From NCBI RefSeq assembly GCF_029626225.1, contig NZ_JARUBP010000001.1:558001-622000 (forward strand): a stretch of 64,000 nucleotides of DNA, written 5' to 3'. Position 1 is the stretch's first letter. Every line of letters begins with the position of its first letter. The notes beneath the pieces were generated by a model. That model made no database searches and was not told the origin of the DNA. It worked only from the letters and a program-made list of their open reading frames with translations. The position numbers and the translations under genes are program-made. Source of the stretch: Asanoa sp. WMMD1127. Lineage in GTDB: Bacteria; Actinomycetota; Actinomycetes; Mycobacteriales; Micromonosporaceae. Below, one piece after another: positions 43,501 through 51,600 of this stretch.

Positions 43501-43634
43501 CCTACGTGAAAGACCTCGTAGTGCTCCTCGCCGAGTCCCTCGGACAAGAACGCTACGGCCAGGCCTACCAGGGTGGGTCGGCCATGCCGCGGCAGGCTGC
43601 GCTGGACCGCCTTGCCCTGCTCGCCGCGCAGTGA
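40551..43634 (+). CDS. AfsR/SARP-like BTAD regulator with NTPase domain (copy B)
   Basis: Second paralogue (1027 aa) with the same domain order as copy A: winged helix (LISDLWGEQAPADTNAALHS), BTAD, P-loop GPGGSGKT near 290 with LILDNCEHLI, and a TPR-like C-terminal half. GTG 40551 is used because the aligned start of copy A is GTG and the residues then match (VRSALLGPVQALSADG beside MRVALLGSVQAFAVDG). A longer frame to 40533 lies in the shared promoter. Copy B ends 42 bp before the convergent oxidase. Differences are mostly in the BTAD region and the C-terminus, so the two may answer different signals. Confidence 0.93.
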   Translation: MRSALLGPVQALSADGTPVELSGVRLRMLLARLALEAGRPVSAETLISDLWGEQAPADTNAALHSLVARLRRALGAACMIELVPGGYRLPLATHEVDAHRFEELAEQGRRELAAGRCREASALLSEGLALWRGDALSDVLDAPFAARFALRLHELRARAEEDRFEAELRLGRHVEILAALGTASAAHPLNERLAQLRMRALATAGRQSDALAAYDATRRALAEELGVDPSPQLQQAQLALLRGEFERSIAQPASAAHQLPARLTSFVGREVELAQLARLTSASRLVTVVGPGGSGKTRLALELCDAALADGHGPRRFVPLADVTRPQDLAESMLSTLSSAHGRLYADGRNQHTGPVDRLAELLDLDDVLLILDNCEHLIEAVAELAGALLARLPNLRILATAREPLAIDGEALFRLQPLPVPAAGSNTTEAAAVPAVHLFVDRATRARGDFALDETTVAAVVEICRRLDGLPLALELAAARLRAMSVEQIAQRLDDRFRLLTSGSRTALPRQRTLLATVEWSWDLLDEAEQNLAGRLSAFPGGATLAALERICADETLPAGDVLYVVSSLVEKSIVQHTGQHYRMLESIRAFAAARLPQQSAGLTGRFCDYYLALAEEQEPLLRTRHQLDAIAILDAEQHNLVHALRAALSASAAATAARFVRALLWYWGVRGLSDQFATYLDAVLSLGDAVPEPERGALSAVRLGRSGGVDLHTMGRHPAAPLLRMAQLVGQDQHSPDPWKRASALWAHDFVLNEQGDLHTGTAARHEALRLFEQVGDRWGLVMCLLPIGRDHALRGDYPEAIALFERAAAVSAELGTDEHIYFSKDVLARCRARSGDLEGARDDILAASRQARQQGQRRLEARFLCSLASHYSHLGDIDSADRELDRLETLVHHLPYPRELALDVVADYRMFNRLVEGAADSARALLPRTLRAGFQCGSSFDLARHAQYLARLLMLEGDLEGAAEALGMSEAIRGTTFEVDPYVKDLVVLLAESLGQERYGQAYQGGSAMPRQAALDRLALLAAQ

Positions 43635-43676
43635 CCCGCACGGAGCTAGGTCGTCGCGACGGATCCCTGCTCCGCG

Positions 43677-44990
43677 TCAGCTCCCTGCGCTCGTCACCGG
43701 GAAGTTGGCGCGGAACATGTGGTGTGGGTCGTGGCGTCGTTTGACGTCGCGCAGGCGCTCGACCACCTCCGCGGAGAAGGCGTCGGTGATGGCCTCGCCA
43801 GGGTTGAGGAAGGTGAACGGCTTGCGACCGCTGGTGGGTAGCGCGGCGGCGAGGGCGCGCTGTTTCGCGGCGACGGCTCGGGCGCGCGCCGCGTCTGTGG
43901 GCAACCCGAACAAGTACATGGCGTACGGCTCCGTGAGTGTCCCGTGTGGACTATCCGACGGGCGGGCCAGCGCGCCGCCGAGGTGCCGCAGCTGCACGCT
44001 CAGCAATGGTTCGATGGGCTGCTCCAACAGCGTCCTGGCGGTGACGTCGTCCAGCGTGGTCAAGAGCTCGCCCCGGGACAGGCCGGCGCTCGGTTCGGTG
44101 GGTTCCGCGGTGATGGACCCGAGCTCCGCGACCGACATGAGCCGCACGCTGTCCGACAACGGCCGCGGTAGGCGATCCAGCGGTTCCAGGAGCTCGCGGG
44201 CCTCCTTCGCGTCACCGAGATAAGTGACGTCCAGGGCCACCATCGGCGCGGCACCGGGGAAATGCAGCAGGTCCAGCCAGAGGGTCAGGGCGTCCGGCGC
44301 CGTGGCCGTGATGTCGCGGAAGCCGTCGAGGACCGCCGGCGCGTGCTCGGCGGGCCACAGCACTCGTCCCCCGTACAGGCTCGGCGCGGGGTGCAGGGTG
44401 AGCTCCAGGGCGGTGACGATGGCGAAACTGCCACCGCCGCCCCGCAGTGCCCAGAACAGGTCGGGCTCGGTGTCCGCGGTGACGTGTCGTTCGCGACCAT
44501 CGGCGTCCACGATGTCGAACGCGGTCACGTTGTCGGCGACCCAGCCGTGCGTACGCCCGAACCAGCTCAGTCCGCCGCCGAGCGCGACGCCGGCGACGCT
44601 GACCACCGGAGAGCTGCCCGGCATCCCGGTCAGACCGTGCGCCGCGGCGGCGGCTTGGAGCCGGCCGGACGACACACCGGCGCCGACGCGGGCCCGGCGC
44701 GTCACCGGGTCGACCACGAGGGCGTCCAGGCGCCTGGTACGGAGCAGGATCGTGCCCGCGGTGCGGCCGGTGGCGCCGTGCCCGTTGGCCTGGGTGGCGA
44801 TGCTCAGCCCGGCCGCGCCGGCGTGCCGGACGATCGCAGCGACGTCGGCCGCGTCGGCGGCCTCGAGTACGGCGTCCGCCGGCTGCTCGATGGCGAGGTT
44901 CCACGGGCGGCGCGCCGCGTCGAAGCCCGGCTCGCCGGGGAGCCAGACCTGGCCTCGGACGATGGAGCGCAACTGGTGCAAGGCATTCAT
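43677..44990 (-). CDS. FAD-linked oxidase (berberine-bridge-like)
   Basis: Flavin oxidase (437 aa) of the vanillyl-alcohol-oxidase/BBE class, which oxidises alcohols, sugars or alkaloids with oxygen. The FAD-binding half includes IATQANGHGATGRTAGTILL, where the His of NGHG is the usual covalent attachment site. A second covalent Cys is not apparent, since the corresponding loop reads HGLTGMPGSS, so the FAD is probably bound once. The C-terminal BBE motif is RRHDPHHMFRANFPV. Start ATG 44990 has AAGGA. It diverges from the LysR gene at 45108, which likely regulates it. Confidence 0.92.
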   Translation of the reverse strand: MNALHQLRSIVRGQVWLPGEPGFDAARRPWNLAIEQPADAVLEAADAADVAAIVRHAGAAGLSIATQANGHGATGRTAGTILLRTRRLDALVVDPVTRRARVGAGVSSGRLQAAAAAHGLTGMPGSSPVVSVAGVALGGGLSWFGRTHGWVADNVTAFDIVDADGRERHVTADTEPDLFWALRGGGGSFAIVTALELTLHPAPSLYGGRVLWPAEHAPAVLDGFRDITATAPDALTLWLDLLHFPGAAPMVALDVTYLGDAKEARELLEPLDRLPRPLSDSVRLMSVAELGSITAEPTEPSAGLSRGELLTTLDDVTARTLLEQPIEPLLSVQLRHLGGALARPSDSPHGTLTEPYAMYLFGLPTDAARARAVAAKQRALAAALPTSGRKPFTFLNPGEAITDAFSAEVVERLRDVKRRHDPHHMFRANFPVTSAGS

Positions 44991-45070
44991 TGTGATCCTT
45001 CTGTGCAGGTAAGTCGGCTGTCTTCACCCTCCGACGGGTCAGCTCGATGATCAATGCCGACATATGCAAG

Positions 45071-45095
45071 GATCGTGAAGCTAGGATTAACGATC
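45071..45095. promoter_or_regulatory. Candidate LysR operator
   Basis: Perfect 6-bp inverted repeat GATCGT-N13-ACGATC in the 117-bp divergent gap, ending 12 bp before the LysR start. Position and dyad symmetry fit an autoregulatory LysR site that could also control the oxidase gene. It does not match the classic T-N11-A spacing exactly. Confidence 0.5.
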
Positions 45096-45107
45096 CGGAG
45101 GACGGGC

Positions 45108-46001
45108 ATGCTGGAGCGGCACGAGCTGGAGGCGTTCCTCGCTGTCGCCGAGGAACTGCACTTCGGCCGCGCCGCCGCACGACTACGGGTCTCCACCGCC
45201 CGCGTCAGCCAGACGATCCGCAAGCTGGAGCGGCAGGTCGGCGTCGCGTTGTTCCACCGGACGAGCCGCCGGGTCGAGCTGTCCGAGGTCGGGCGCGCGC
45301 TCTACGAAGACCTCCGGCCGGCCCATGATCAGATCGTCGCCGCGCTCGACCGAGCGATCGAGGCCGGCCGAGGCTTCACCGGCGTCCTACGGGTCTGCTT
45401 CACCGGCGCCGCCGGTGGCCAGCTGTTGGTCCGCGCCAGCCAGGCGTTCCGGCTGGACCACCCCGAGTGCCAGGTCCAGATCCGCGAAGCGCAGATAGGC
45501 GAGCTCATGCCCTGGCTGCGTGGAGGCGACGTCGACCTCGCCTTGGCCACCTTCCCCGTTGCGGAGCCCGGCGTCGTCACCGGCCCGGTCCTGGTGTCCG
45601 AGTCCCGGCTCCTGGCCGTGCCGGTCGAACACCCCTTCGCCCGTCGCGACGCTGTCTCGGTCGAAGACCTGGCCACGGTCACCGTGCTGCAACTGCCCGA
45701 CACGCTGCCGCGATCCCTACTCGCGGACCGTACTCCACACACGACCCCGGCCGGACGTCCCATCAGAGCCGGACAGTCCGCCGCGACGTTCCAGGAGATC
45801 CTCGCCCTCGTCGGCGACGGACAGGGCGTCTTCCCCGTCGGCGCCAACGCCAGGCGCTACTACCCACGCCCCGACGTCGCCTACGTGCACCTACACGACG
45901 CGCCACCCCTACAGTGGGGCCTCCTCTGGCGCGCGGCCGACGCCAACGCCCGCGTCCACGCCTTCGCCGAAGCTGCCTACGTCGTCGCCTCGACGCCTTG
46001 A
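45108..46001 (+). CDS. LysR-family transcriptional regulator
   Basis: Activator/repressor (297 aa) with an N-terminal winged helix (LEAFLAVAEELHFGRAAARL, RVSQTIRKLERQVG) and a periplasmic-binding-like effector domain (GGQLLVRASQAF, then GVVTGPVLVSESRLL). ATG 45108 is preceded by GGAGGA. The frame extends left to 45054 but the helix-turn-helix starts at once from 45108. It diverges from the FAD-linked oxidase and is convergent with the GntR gene; regulation of the oxidase is the usual LysR pattern. Confidence 0.93.
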   Translation: MLERHELEAFLAVAEELHFGRAAARLRVSTARVSQTIRKLERQVGVALFHRTSRRVELSEVGRALYEDLRPAHDQIVAALDRAIEAGRGFTGVLRVCFTGAAGGQLLVRASQAFRLDHPECQVQIREAQIGELMPWLRGGDVDLALATFPVAEPGVVTGPVLVSESRLLAVPVEHPFARRDAVSVEDLATVTVLQLPDTLPRSLLADRTPHTTPAGRPIRAGQSAATFQEILALVGDGQGVFPVGANARRYYPRPDVAYVHLHDAPPLQWGLLWRAADANARVHAFAEAAYVVASTP

Positions 46002-46023
46002 CGCCGCCGGGCCCTCTCGGCGA

Positions 46024-46755
46024 CTACTGACGGCCGTCTGGGTGGTCGATGGTCAGGCCGGCTGGACCGGCAGTTGTCCGCGACAGGTGGAACAGGTCGC
46101 GTGCCGCTCGGCCACTTTCCTTGATCAAGCGCGGTAGGTACTGGGCGATCTCTTCGGGCTGCCGGCCAACGATGTGTTGGTTCCAGCTGATGATGAGCTG
46201 CTGCACCTGCTCCGGGACGTCGCGGTCCTTGAGCAGGGCGACCCACAGGCGTGACATCTGGTCCGAGAGCTGGTCGAACGCTGACCGCAACCAGCGGTTG
46301 CCGCTCGCGATGGCCAGGGTCTGAAAGACACGCCTCGACATTTCGGAGAAGCGCAGGACCGCTTCCAGCGAATACGCACTGTCGGTGGCGGGCAGGGACC
46401 AATCGGTCAGCAGCCGGGCAAGCTCTCGAGCCTCGACGTCGGACATGCGCTCCAAGCCCAGGCGGACAAGCTCAGGGCCGATGAGATCCCACGCCTCGAC
46501 CAGCTCCGCCACGTCCTGGGCCTCGAGGGGGCTCACCACGTAACCGGCCCGGGGCAGCGTGATGACGAGTCCCTCGCGGTCCAGACGCGCGAGCGCCCGA
46601 CGAATCGGCGTGAGCCCGAACGGAGTCGAGCCAGCCAGTCCCCGCTCGGTGAGCGGCGATCCCGGCGGGAGGTCGCAGGCCACGATACGGGCGCGCAGGG
46701 CGGCGTATGCCTGCTCCGTGAGCGAAGCCTCCCTTGCCGCACGCGGGTCGGTCAC
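46024..46755 (-). CDS. GntR/FadR-subfamily transcriptional regulator
   Basis: Regulator (243 aa) with a GntR winged helix (LTEQAYAALRARIVACDLPPGSPLTE, read in parts) and a C-terminal all-helical FCD domain (RLGLERMSDVEARELA, RVFQTLAIASGNRWLR). FCD members often bind a metal and a small acid. The GTG start at 46755 is chosen because the helix-turn-helix begins about 10 residues later; the frame is open to 46902 through sequence that does not look coding. It diverges from the glycosyltransferase across 137 bp, so that gene is a possible target. Confidence 0.9.
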   Translation of the reverse strand: MTDPRAAREASLTEQAYAALRARIVACDLPPGSPLTERGLAGSTPFGLTPIRRALARLDREGLVITLPRAGYVVSPLEAQDVAELVEAWDLIGPELVRLGLERMSDVEARELARLLTDWSLPATDSAYSLEAVLRFSEMSRRVFQTLAIASGNRWLRSAFDQLSDQMSRLWVALLKDRDVPEQVQQLIISWNQHIVGRQPEEIAQYLPRLIKESGRAARDLFHLSRTTAGPAGLTIDHPDGRQ

Positions 46756-46892
46756 AAGACGAAACCGTAGCCCGACCACCCTCCGATCCCCGGTGACGTC
46801 GCCCACTCTTCCCGAACCGAACTTGACCGATCCTGGTCGCGACGGACATGCTCGCTCTGAAATTTCAGCCAGGTCAGAAGGCAGACAGCAGG

Positions 46893-48188
46893 ATGAAGGC
46901 ATTCGTGCTCGCGTTCGGGACGCGTGGCGACGTACAGCCGTTCGTCGCCCTTGGCCGCGCGCTGGTTGACGCCGGCCACGAGGTGCTGGTGGCCGGGCCG
47001 GCGTGTTACGCGCCGCTCGCCGCTGCCCTGACCGTGCCCTACGCGCCCCTCGACGACCGGTGGAACCGGCTCACCGACGAGCCACACATCCAAGAGGCAC
47101 TCGCGACGAACTACCGCGGGCTAAAGGCGAAACGGACAGCCGTCGAGGTCGTACGCCGGACCCGGCAGTACATCGCCGCCGCGCTCGACGACATCACGGC
47201 AGCCGTACCCGCCCAAACCGATGTCGTCGTGCACCACACGCTGCTCCCCGGCCAGCACCTCGCCGAGGCCCTCGGCGTCCCCTCGGTCCCAGTGGCGCTG
47301 CAGCCGAACTGGGTGCCGACCGGTGCCTTTCCGTGTCCGATGTGGACACCGGCGTGGCTGCCCAGATCTTTCAACCGTTTGAGCTACCGGCCGGCCGCCC
47401 TCGTACCCCAGATGCTCCTGGGAGCGGTAGGTAAGCACTGGCGTGCACGACTCGGGCTGAGGTCCCGGCGCGGGTCCGGCGACCCGTTCCGCCGTCCCGA
47501 CGGAGGCCCCGCCTCCGTACTGCAGGCGTTCAGTCGCCACGTCCTGCCGGAGCCGGCTGACTGGCCCGGATACGCGCCCGTCACGGGATATTGGACGCTC
47601 GCCGACGAGGACCGGGGCCCGTCGGCCGCCCTGGCCGGGTTCGTCGACAGCGGACCACCGCCGGTCTACGTCGGCTTCGGCAGCATGCGAGGCCTGAACC
47701 CCGAGTCGATCGGCGAGATGGTCCAGCAGATGGTCGACGCGACCGGGCTGCGAGCCGTCGTCGCAGCCGGCTCCGGCGGGATCGCGATGAACGGCGCGAA
47801 CACCGACTCGGTCCACGTCGTCGACGAAGCTCCGCACGACTGGCTTTTCCCCCGCACCGCCGCGGTCATCCACCACGGCGGGGCAGGAACGACAGCTGCC
47901 GCGCTGCTCGCCGGACGCCCACAGGTGATCTGCCCCTTCACGGGCGACCAGCCGTTCTGGTCGCAGCGGATGCACGCCATCGGGGTTGCCACCGAACCCG
48001 TCCCACAGCGCCGGATCACCGCCGAACGCCTCGTCGACGCGGTCGAAGCGACGAGATCCGACACCACCATGCCGCGCCGGGCCGCCGAAGTTGGCGAGCT
48101 CGTGCGCTCCGAAGGCGGAACACAGCGGGCAGTCGAACTCCTGCTCGAGATCTGCGCCGCCAGGTCCTCGCGGAGCGCTGTCGAGTAG
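46893..48188 (+). CDS. Family-1 (UGT-type) glycosyltransferase
   Basis: Sugar transferase (431 aa) of the GT-B type that glycosylates lipophilic acceptors such as macrolides, sterols or flavonoids. The N-terminus LAFGTRGDVQPFVALGRAL is the GT28-like acceptor domain. The nucleotide-sugar motif HHGGAGTTAAALLAGRPQV lies near 326 and PFTGDQPFWSQRMHAIGVA follows it. This matches the MGT/sterol-glucosyltransferase group. ATG 46893 is preferred; an earlier in-frame start at 46848 adds 15 residues not expected for the fold. Drug inactivation by glucosylation or tailoring are both possible. Confidence 0.93.
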   Translation: MKAFVLAFGTRGDVQPFVALGRALVDAGHEVLVAGPACYAPLAAALTVPYAPLDDRWNRLTDEPHIQEALATNYRGLKAKRTAVEVVRRTRQYIAAALDDITAAVPAQTDVVVHHTLLPGQHLAEALGVPSVPVALQPNWVPTGAFPCPMWTPAWLPRSFNRLSYRPAALVPQMLLGAVGKHWRARLGLRSRRGSGDPFRRPDGGPASVLQAFSRHVLPEPADWPGYAPVTGYWTLADEDRGPSAALAGFVDSGPPPVYVGFGSMRGLNPESIGEMVQQMVDATGLRAVVAAGSGGIAMNGANTDSVHVVDEAPHDWLFPRTAAVIHHGGAGTTAAALLAGRPQVICPFTGDQPFWSQRMHAIGVATEPVPQRRITAERLVDAVEATRSDTTMPRRAAEVGELVRSEGGTQRAVELLLEICAARSSRSAVE

Positions 48189-48401
48189 GCCGGCACTCGA
48201 TTGCGCCAGAACGCAGTCGACCGCCGAAACGGCTGTCAAGGAACGGCCAGCACAGCAGAGAGGTGCAAGCCGACGCGCCGGCTCGAGAGAGGCGCGCCAA
48301 CGGAACGCGACGCTCATCGTCGTGGGCATCCCGTCAACGATGCGGCGGTGACGCCAGGCGGCGGGATCCGCCGTGTGCGATGTAGACCGGCAGGGCGTTG
48401 G

Positions 48402-49310
48402 TTACCGGCGTTGCCCATCCGGTGCCTGGGCGCCTGTGGCGTGCTCGGCGGCCACCACCATGGCGCGGATCAGTGGGGTTTCGGCGGTGGTGCGCCACAC
48501 GAGTGCCCACCGACATGGTTCGGCATCGCGGACGGGAACATAGGTGATGTTCGGCCAGGGATAGAAGCGGGCGGCTTCGCTGGCGACGACGGTGACGGCT
48601 TGACCCGCGGCGATGACACTGAGTTCTTCATGCCAACCGGAGACTTTCGGGCCTCGCCGGATGGGGCGCCCGGACGGCGTGTGGAACGGGTTGAACGTCT
48701 GCTCCATCGAGGCGGGCACGTCGGTGCCGGTAAGCACGACGCAGTCACCGAGGTCCTCGAGGCAGACTGTGTCGCGCCCGGCGAGCGGGTGGCTCGCGTT
48801 GACCATCAGCATCAGCGGCGAGCTGTGGGTGACCGGGCCGACGCTGATTTCCGGCTCGTGGACCGGCAACCAGACCAGTGCGATGTCGATCTCGCCGGAG
48901 CGCAGGGCATGCAGGGGCGCGGTCGGCTGGATTTCCTGATAGCGCAGGCGAGCGGCCGGGTGACGACTCTGGAACTGCTCGACGACGTGGCTGATCATCG
49001 TGGGTTGGGGGCCCATGGCGCCGAGCGTGAGCGTGCCCGAGATGCCGGTTGCGGCGGCGGACACCGTGTCGAATCCCTCGATGATCTGCCGATAGCCGCC
49101 GCTGACCTCGCGGTGCAGCTGTTCGCCGAGCGGGCTCAGCCGCACCGCTCGGGTGGTGCGTTCGAACAGAACACCGCCGATGCGGCGTTCCTGCTTGGCG
49201 ATCGACTGACTGACCCGGGCAGGTGAGATACGGAGCCGCTCAGCGGTCCGCGCGAAGTGCAACTCCTCGGCGAGCGTCAAGAAGATCTCGATGTCCCGAA
49301 GCTCGATCAC
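48402..49310 (-). CDS. LysR-family transcriptional regulator
   Basis: Regulator (302 aa) with a helix-turn-helix near the N-terminus (IFLTLAEELHFARTAERL, ARVSQSIAKQERRIGG) and an effector-binding domain (GTLTLGAMGPQPT, then LMLMVNASHPLAG). The start is GTG 49310 with no clear ribosome site, so it may be leaderless. An imperfect dyad lies at 49325-49341 in the divergent gap to the ABM-like gene at 49427. It probably controls the three-gene set at 49.4-51.4 kb. The 213-bp stretch on its other side (48189-48401) holds no gene I can see. Confidence 0.92.
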   Translation of the reverse strand: MIELRDIEIFLTLAEELHFARTAERLRISPARVSQSIAKQERRIGGVLFERTTRAVRLSPLGEQLHREVSGGYRQIIEGFDTVSAAATGISGTLTLGAMGPQPTMISHVVEQFQSRHPAARLRYQEIQPTAPLHALRSGEIDIALVWLPVHEPEISVGPVTHSSPLMLMVNASHPLAGRDTVCLEDLGDCVVLTGTDVPASMEQTFNPFHTPSGRPIRRGPKVSGWHEELSVIAAGQAVTVVASEAARFYPWPNITYVPVRDAEPCRWALVWRTTAETPLIRAMVVAAEHATGAQAPDGQRR

Positions 49311-49426
49311 CGCGTAATTATATGGATTTCGCTTACGAATCAGCCGACAGGGTCGTCGTTGATCTTACTCGGACTTCACCGGAGTCTGGTGCCAGCACTT
49401 CACCGAGGTAGTTCGAAGGGAAGATC

Positions 49427-49717
49427 ATGACTGCGGTTCGTGTCCACCATTACGCCGTCGAGGCGGCCAAGCTGGAGCAGTTACTGTCCAGTCGCGCGCA
49501 GGTCATCGCCGGCATTCGCGCCAACTTTCCGGGTCTGGTCGAGGCTCGGCTCACCCGGCTCGACGACGGCACCTACCAGGACGTGTGGCGCTGGGAGACC
49601 GGTGAGCAGTTGGCCGCGGCGGTGGCAGCGTCGGCGAACTTCCCGCCCGTCGCGGCGACGATGGCGCTCACCCACGACAGCACCGTCCAGAACGGCGAGA
49701 TCGTCGACGAGTGCTAG
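49427..49717 (+). CDS. ABM-like dimeric alpha/beta-barrel protein
   Basis: Small protein (96 aa) with the ferredoxin-like fold pattern of antibiotic biosynthesis monooxygenase/dabb proteins. The pattern is an N-terminal strand (VRVHHYAVE), a helix (EQLLSSRAQVIAGIRANFPG), the strand LTRLDDGTYQDVWRWET and a C-terminal strand ending HDSTVQNGEIVDE. GAAGGGAAG precedes ATG 49427. Such proteins often act as cofactor-free monooxygenases or as stress proteins. It is the first of three genes diverging from a LysR regulator. Confidence 0.8.
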   Translation: MTAVRVHHYAVEAAKLEQLLSSRAQVIAGIRANFPGLVEARLTRLDDGTYQDVWRWETGEQLAAAVAASANFPPVAATMALTHDSTVQNGEIVDEC

Positions 49718-49793
49718 TCGCCCCGTAGCCGCGCCGCCGGCGAGCTCGGTTCATCCAAGCAGCCGAGGCAACACGACAGTAGGAGCACAAGTG

Positions 49794-50252
49794 ATGCAAG
49801 CAAGAATGGCCAATCCCGCGTTCGTCGTTCCCGACGCGATCGCGGCACTGCAGTCGCTCGGGAAGGCCACGAGCGCGGGTGGGGTCGCACCCCGCACCTT
49901 GGAGCTGGTCCACCTACGAGCCAGCCAGATCAACGGATGCAGCGTGTGCGTCCACATGCACGCCCGTGACCTGAGAAAGGCGGGAGACAGCGAGGAGCGT
50001 ATCGCCACAGTCGCGGCGTGGCGCGACACGCCGTACTTCACCGACGCCGAACGCGCGGCTCTGGCGCTCACCGAGGCGGTCACCCGGCTGGCCGACCGAG
50101 CTGACGCCGTGCCCGACGAAATCTGGGACGAAGCCGCCAGACATTTCGGTGAGCAGGAGCTCGCCAGCCTCGTCATGTCCATCGCGGTGGTCAACCTCTG
50201 GAACCGACTCAACCTGGCTACCGCACAGGTGGCAGGCCAGATCCCCGGCTGA
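49794..50252 (+). CDS. Carboxymuconolactone decarboxylase/AhpD-like protein
   Basis: Helical protein (152 aa) of the CMD/AhpD family, usually alkylhydroperoxidase-like. The redox motif CSVCVHMHARD carries the Cys-x-x-Cys pair and the catalytic His, near residue 44-54, and LVHLRASQINGC leads into it. ATG 49794 follows AGGAG at a good distance; GTG 49791 is in frame directly before it. It lies 76 bp after the ABM-like gene, and the hydrolase follows 115 bp later, a grouping seen in oxidative-stress or aromatic catabolic operons. Redox function is likely; the substrate is unknown. Confidence 0.92.
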   Translation: MQARMANPAFVVPDAIAALQSLGKATSAGGVAPRTLELVHLRASQINGCSVCVHMHARDLRKAGDSEERIATVAAWRDTPYFTDAERAALALTEAVTRLADRADAVPDEIWDEAARHFGEQELASLVMSIAVVNLWNRLNLATAQVAGQIPG

Positions 50253-50367
50253 TCCCGCTATGCCGCCGGCTACCGCGCCATGGCCGCAGCCGTAGACCTC
50301 GCCGAGCGGTAACCCACGGACGGGCCCGGTGGCGGCCCTGTCACTCCGAACAGAGGAAGGATCCCTC

Positions 50368-51363
50368 GTGCTCATCAACCGCAGACGAGCGCTCGCCGGC
50401 ATCGGCGCGGCAGCGCTGGTCACCACGACGACGACACTCGCCACCACGGCAACTCCGGATGCGGCCTCGGCTGGCCGTGTGCCGGTGCCCGACGATGCCG
50501 AGCTGGCTCGATCGCTGCCGGGCAGGTTCCGCAGTCACCACACCTCCGTCAACGGGACTCGGTTGCACTACGTCGCTGGTGGTGCCGGTGAGCCACTGTT
50601 TCTGCTGCCCGGCTGGCCCGCGACGTGGTGGAGCTACCGCAAGATCATGCCGGCGCTCGCCCGACGGTTCCGTGTCGTCGTGCCGGACCTGCGCGGCATG
50701 GGAGGCTCCGCCAAGCCGCACAACGGCTTCGACAAACGGACGATGGCCCGGGACGTGTACGAACTGGCGTGCCGGCTCGGCTATCGCAGCGTCAACATCG
50801 CCGGGCACGACATCGGTGCGATGGTGGCGTTCAGCTTCGCCGCCAACCACAGGGCCGCCACGAGACGGGTCGCGCTGCTGGACGTGTTGCATCCGGACCG
50901 GTCGTTCTACGAGTGGCGCCTGCTTCAGCCGGCGGGTGGTGACACCAACATGTGGTGGATGGCGTTCAACCAGGTCGACGGCCTGCCTGAGCAGCTGATC
51001 GCGGGACGGGCACGGCACCTCATCGATTGGCACTACGGCATCGGCCTGGTGGACCAGTCCAACGTCTCCGAACGGGACCGCGCTGTCTTCGCGAACGCCT
51101 ACGACAGCGTGGACGCTATCCGGGCCAGCAACGGCTGGTACAAGGCATTCCACCAGGACATCGCCGACATGGAAACCTACGCCAAGGTCTCGGCTCCGCT
51201 GCTGGGCCTGGCGGCTCCCGCCACCGTCCCATGGTTTGAGGGTGCGTTGCCGTTCGTGGCCGCGGACGTGCGAGGAGTCGTCGCCGTCGACAACACTCTG
51301 CACTGGCTCGCCGACGAGGCACCAGAAGTCGTCGGTCGCGCCCTGATCGACTTCTTCGGCTAA
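50368..51363 (+). CDS. Tat-exported epoxide-hydrolase-like alpha/beta hydrolase
   Basis: Secreted hydrolase (331 aa) of the epoxide hydrolase/haloalkane dehalogenase type. The GTG start 50368 has GAGGAAGG upstream, and the N-terminus INRRRALAGIGAAAL is a twin-arginine signal. The core shows FLLPGWPATWWSYRKI, the HGxP-like oxyanion region, PDLRGMGGSAKP and the nucleophile GHDIGAMVA, in which Asp replaces Ser as in epoxide hydrolases. Tyr in the cap (YKAFHQD region) and DNTLHWLADE near the end, with the catalytic His, complete the site. It is the third gene of the LysR-controlled set. Confidence 0.9.
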   Translation: MLINRRRALAGIGAAALVTTTTTLATTATPDAASAGRVPVPDDAELARSLPGRFRSHHTSVNGTRLHYVAGGAGEPLFLLPGWPATWWSYRKIMPALARRFRVVVPDLRGMGGSAKPHNGFDKRTMARDVYELACRLGYRSVNIAGHDIGAMVAFSFAANHRAATRRVALLDVLHPDRSFYEWRLLQPAGGDTNMWWMAFNQVDGLPEQLIAGRARHLIDWHYGIGLVDQSNVSERDRAVFANAYDSVDAIRASNGWYKAFHQDIADMETYAKVSAPLLGLAAPATVPWFEGALPFVAADVRGVVAVDNTLHWLADEAPEVVGRALIDFFG

Positions 51364-51600
51364 CCCGCGCCGTACTCGTTCTGGACGCCTCCATCGTCGG
51401 GGTCTTCGGGACGGTCGCCGGCTGGCACCGTGGCTGCCGCCCGAAGCGCGCTCATCCCCACCCACACCGCCTCACCCAGGACCACGGAGGCAGCACGCGA
51501 GCCTGCTCGAAACGGCCGTGCCGGCTCCCAGTCGACGCGTCGGTACGGCCTGTCGGACCGTGCGCCGGCGGGCGTCCGCCGAGCCGCCGACGGCGTCGTT

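Noticed and set aside
51364-51600. Open frames between the hydrolase and TetR genes
   Set aside because: No ribosome site, no family-like sequence; treated as non-coding.
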